Below, in pieces: positions 4,526 through 6,027 of a stretch of DNA of 6,027 bases. The stretch covers positions 1 to 6,027 of the forward strand of contig DAIESZ010000173.1 of assembly GCA_027346035.1 (NCBI GenBank), written 5' to 3'. Under the pieces are notes generated by a model. The model was given only the letters and a program-made list of their open reading frames with translations, ran no database searches and was not told where the DNA came from. Position 1 is the stretch's first letter, and the number at the start of each line of letters is the position of its first letter. This DNA comes from Propionibacteriaceae bacterium. Lineage in GTDB: Bacteria; Actinomycetota; Actinomycetes; Propionibacteriales; Propionibacteriaceae. The position numbers and the translations under genes were made by a program.

Positions 4526-5578
4526 TCAGTCGTCCGGATCGGCGCGCCGACGGCTCGGTTGCACTCGTGGCGGCTCTCCCGGCATCTTCGGGTACTCCGG
4601 CGGATAGGGCATCTCGCCCTCCCCGTTGTCGGCGTCCCGGAGATACCAGTCCAGGGCGGTACCGATCGACTCCGGAGACGCGAGGTAGCGCTCGGCCCAG
4701 CGGTCTCCCCCATCGGCGTACCGGTCGGGCATGGTGAGCACCGTGAAGTCGGCCGGATCGGCGTCGGCCAGCTCGTCCCAGCTGAGCGGTGCCGACACCT
4801 GGGCCTTGGGCATCGGCCGGATCGAGTAGGCGCTGGCCATCAACCGGTCGCGGGCCATCTGGTTGAAGTCGACGAAGACCCGTTCGCCGCGCTCCTCCTT
4901 CCACCAGTTCACCGTCACCTGCCGGGGCATCCGCCGGGCCAGTTCCCGACCGACGGCGATGGCCGCGTGCCTCGCATCGACGAAGTCGACCGGCTCGATC
5001 CGGCAGAACACGTGCACGCCGCGTCCACCCGACGTCTTCGGCCACCCGGTCAGCCCGGCGTCGGCGAGGACGCCGCGCAGCTCCGCCGCGGCCCGCGCGG
5101 CGTCGGCGAAGTTCGTGCCGGGCTGCGGATCCAGGTCGATGCGCAGCTCGTCGACGCGGTCGGTGTCGGGCGCGGTGACCGGCCACGGATGCCAGCGCAG
5201 GGTGCCGAGGTTGAGCATCCACACGAGCGTGGCCACATTCCGGGGGGTCACCTGGTGGGCGCGGCGCCCGGACGGGTAGGTGACCTCGGCCGTCTCGACG
5301 AACGACGGGAGATTTCCGGGCGCCTGCTTCTGGTAGAAGGCGTCCCCGTGGGAGTCGTGCCGGGTGCTGATCGTCGCGCCGGATGTCACGCCGCCGGGCC
5401 AGCGCTCCATGGTGGTCGGACGCCCGCGCAGCGCGGCCAGCATGCCGTCGGACACCGTGACGACGTAGTCGGCGAGCTGACGTTTGGTGATGCCGAGATC
5501 GGGAAAGTAGACCTTGTCGGGGCTGGAGAGGCGGACGCTGCCGCCCTCGACGTCGAACTGCACCGCGTCGCGACTCAT
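4526..5578 (-). CDS. Stand-alone LigD-type primase-polymerase domain protein (PolDom / Prim-PolC-like)
   Basis: This 350-residue archaeo-eukaryotic primase-type polymerase resembles the polymerase domain of LigD, without ligase or nuclease domains. Such proteins fill short gaps or extend ends in repair, often preferring ribonucleotides. Motif I is RIDLDPQPG, with metal-binding Asp148 and Asp150. Motif II is SGGRGVHVF, with Ser183 and His189. Motif III is VFVDFNQ, with Asp237. Conserved family text also includes [10 protein letters not shown] (18-27), [14 protein letters not shown] (80-93; Lys84), [20 protein letters not shown] (251-270) and, before motif [16 protein letters not shown] (118-132). 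In most relatives QKQAP reads QKHAP. The C-terminus (315-350) is Pro/Arg/Asp-rich and probably disordered. The length fits mycobacterial PolD1/PolD2-type proteins; which paralogue cannot be told. I chose the ATG at 5578 because homology starts there and a leaderless promoter fits; the frame is open further upstream, antisense to msrB. No Ku, ligC or ligD lies in the window. Confidence 0.9.
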   Translation of the reverse strand: MSRDAVQFDVEGGSVRLSSPDKVYFPDLGITKRQLADYVVTVSDGMLAALRGRPTTMERWPGGVTSGATISTRHDSHGDAFYQKQAPGNLPSFVETAEVTYPSGRRAHQVTPRNVATLVWMLNLGTLRWHPWPVTAPDTDRVDELRIDLDPQPGTNFADAARAAAELRGVLADAGLTGWPKTSGGRGVHVFCRIEPVDFVDARHAAIAVGRELARRMPRQVTVNWWKEERGERVFVDFNQMARDRLMASAYSIRPMPKAQVSAPLSWDELADADPADFTVLTMPDRYADGGDRWAERYLASPESIGTALDWYLRDADNGEGEMPYPPEYPKMPGEPPRVQPSRRRADPDD

Positions 5579-5585
5579 GCAGACG

Positions 5586-5591
5586 AGGCTA
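5586..5591 (-). promoter_or_regulatory. Probable -10 element for a leaderless PolDom transcript
   Basis: On the minus strand TAGCCT (5591-5586) fits the actinobacterial -10 pattern TANNNT and ends seven bases before the ATG at 5578. Transcription could therefore begin at the A of the ATG. This agrees with the absence of a ribosome-binding site before that ATG. No clear -35 box is present at the usual distance, which is common for such promoters. The assignment is inferred from pattern and spacing. Confidence 0.45.
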
Positions 5592-5671
5592 CGTGCGAAT
5601 TCGCGGGTACGGTGGATCAACACCGAGGCGGATCCCGGGACCCCCACGAGTCGCATGAGCAAGGAGTTGTT

Positions 5672-6027
5672 GTGACCCAGAACGACGCACCGATCACCCA
5701 GCCGCTGCGGATCATGAAGTCCGAGGAGGAGTGGCGTGCCCAGTTGAGCCCCTCGGAGTTCCATGTGCTCCGCGAGGCCGGCACCGAACGCCCGTTCACG
5801 GGCGAGTACACCGACACGGAGACCGATGGTGTTTACAGCTGTCGGGCCTGCGGCACCGAGCTGTTCCGCAGCGACGAGAAGTTCCCCAGCCACTGCGGGT
5901 GGCCGAGCTTCTTCGCCCCGCTCGCCGAGGAGCGCGTGCTCTACATCGCCGATCACTCGATGCCCGGGCGCGCCCGTACCGAGGTGCGGTGCGCGGCCTG
6001 CGGATCGCACCTCGGTCACGTGTTCGA
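5672..6027 (+). CDS. msrB: Peptide-methionine (R)-S-oxide reductase, 5' part
   Basis: MsrB reduces methionine-R-sulfoxide in proteins, using thioredoxin. The visible 118 residues contain the N-terminal helix phrase [23 protein letters not shown] split over 18-40, then PFTGEY (41-46). The zinc cysteines are Cys57-x2-Cys60 (SCRACG) and Cys107-x2-Cys110 (RCAACG). Cys75 in SHCGWPSFF sits at the usual resolving-cysteine position. ARTEVRC and GSHLGHVF complete the family pattern. The catalytic Cys (in the family's RYC/RFC-N-S motif) lies beyond the right edge, so activity cannot be judged. The GTG at 5672 is chosen because AAGGAG (5661-5666) lies five bases upstream; a six-codon frame ATG...TGA (5655-5675) overlaps it. 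The gene is divergent from the PolDom gene across 93 bases. A TACGGT at 5608-5613 could be a -10 box, without a clear -35. Confidence 0.93.
   Translation, partial: MTQNDAPITQPLRIMKSEEEWRAQLSPSEFHVLREAGTERPFTGEYTDTETDGVYSCRACGTELFRSDEKFPSHCGWPSFFAPLAEERVLYIADHSMPGRARTEVRCAACGSHLGHVF

Noticed and set aside
4526..6019. The 497-residue minus-strand reading of the PolDom gene
   Set aside because: The first 147 residues are antisense to msrB and resemble no polymerase sequence. The family homology begins at the ATG at 5578, where a leaderless promoter fits.
1..6027. Defence island, phage or mobile element
   Set aside because: There are no transposase, integrase, nuclease, toxin-antitoxin or phage motifs, no terminal repeats, and base composition is even across the genes. 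The content looks like ordinary chromosome.

Overview
The window is chromosomal DNA from a high-GC Gram-positive bacterium, most likely an actinobacterium of the order Mycobacteriales (Mycobacterium/Gordonia/Tsukamurella/Williamsia type). The evidence is strong third-position GC bias, an ECF sigma/anti-sigma pair closely resembling mycobacterial SigL-RslA, a stand-alone LigD-type polymerase domain protein, and a probable leaderless start. I see no insertion sequence, phage gene, tRNA, rRNA or CRISPR array. The genus cannot be fixed from this sequence alone.

Layout. (1) 9-488, minus: a small four-helix membrane protein. A further minus-strand gene may start at the left edge (ATG at 6-4). (2) 489-640: a divergent intergenic region. 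It holds a perfect 9-bp inverted repeat and a promoter that matches the published mycobacterial SigL consensus at every position (TGAACC-N16-CGTGTC). (3) 641-2562, plus: a three-gene operon of a secreted-repeat lipoprotein, a SigL-like ECF sigma factor and an RslA-like zinc-binding membrane anti-sigma factor. The last two overlap by ATGA. (4) 2563-2958: a 396-base leader/intergenic stretch with two 10-bp palindromes and two small reading frames of doubtful status. (5) 2959-3747, plus: a two-domain CbiX/sirohydrochlorin-chelatase-like protein that has lost the usual metal-binding histidines. (6) 3748-3968: a convergent intergenic region with four copies of one 10-mer in inverted arrangement, probably a bidirectional terminator. 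(7) 3969-4364, minus: an unrecognised 131-residue helical protein with a structured 5' leader. (8) 4526-5578, minus: a stand-alone LigD-type primase-polymerase (PolDom), apparently leaderless. (9) 5672 to the right end, plus: the start of msrB, methionine-R-sulfoxide reductase, cut before its catalytic cysteine.

How the genes may work together. The left half reads as a self-contained autoregulated envelope-stress module. The anti-sigma factor would hold the sigma factor at the membrane through a zinc H-x3-C-x2-C motif. On release, the sigma factor would transcribe its own operon from the consensus promoter, making more lipoprotein, sigma and anti-sigma. The right half holds unrelated or loosely related functions: single-strand gap or end repair by PolDom, and protein repair by MsrB. 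A common oxidative-damage theme is possible (redox-sensitive anti-sigma factor, MsrB, repair polymerase), but it is inference only.
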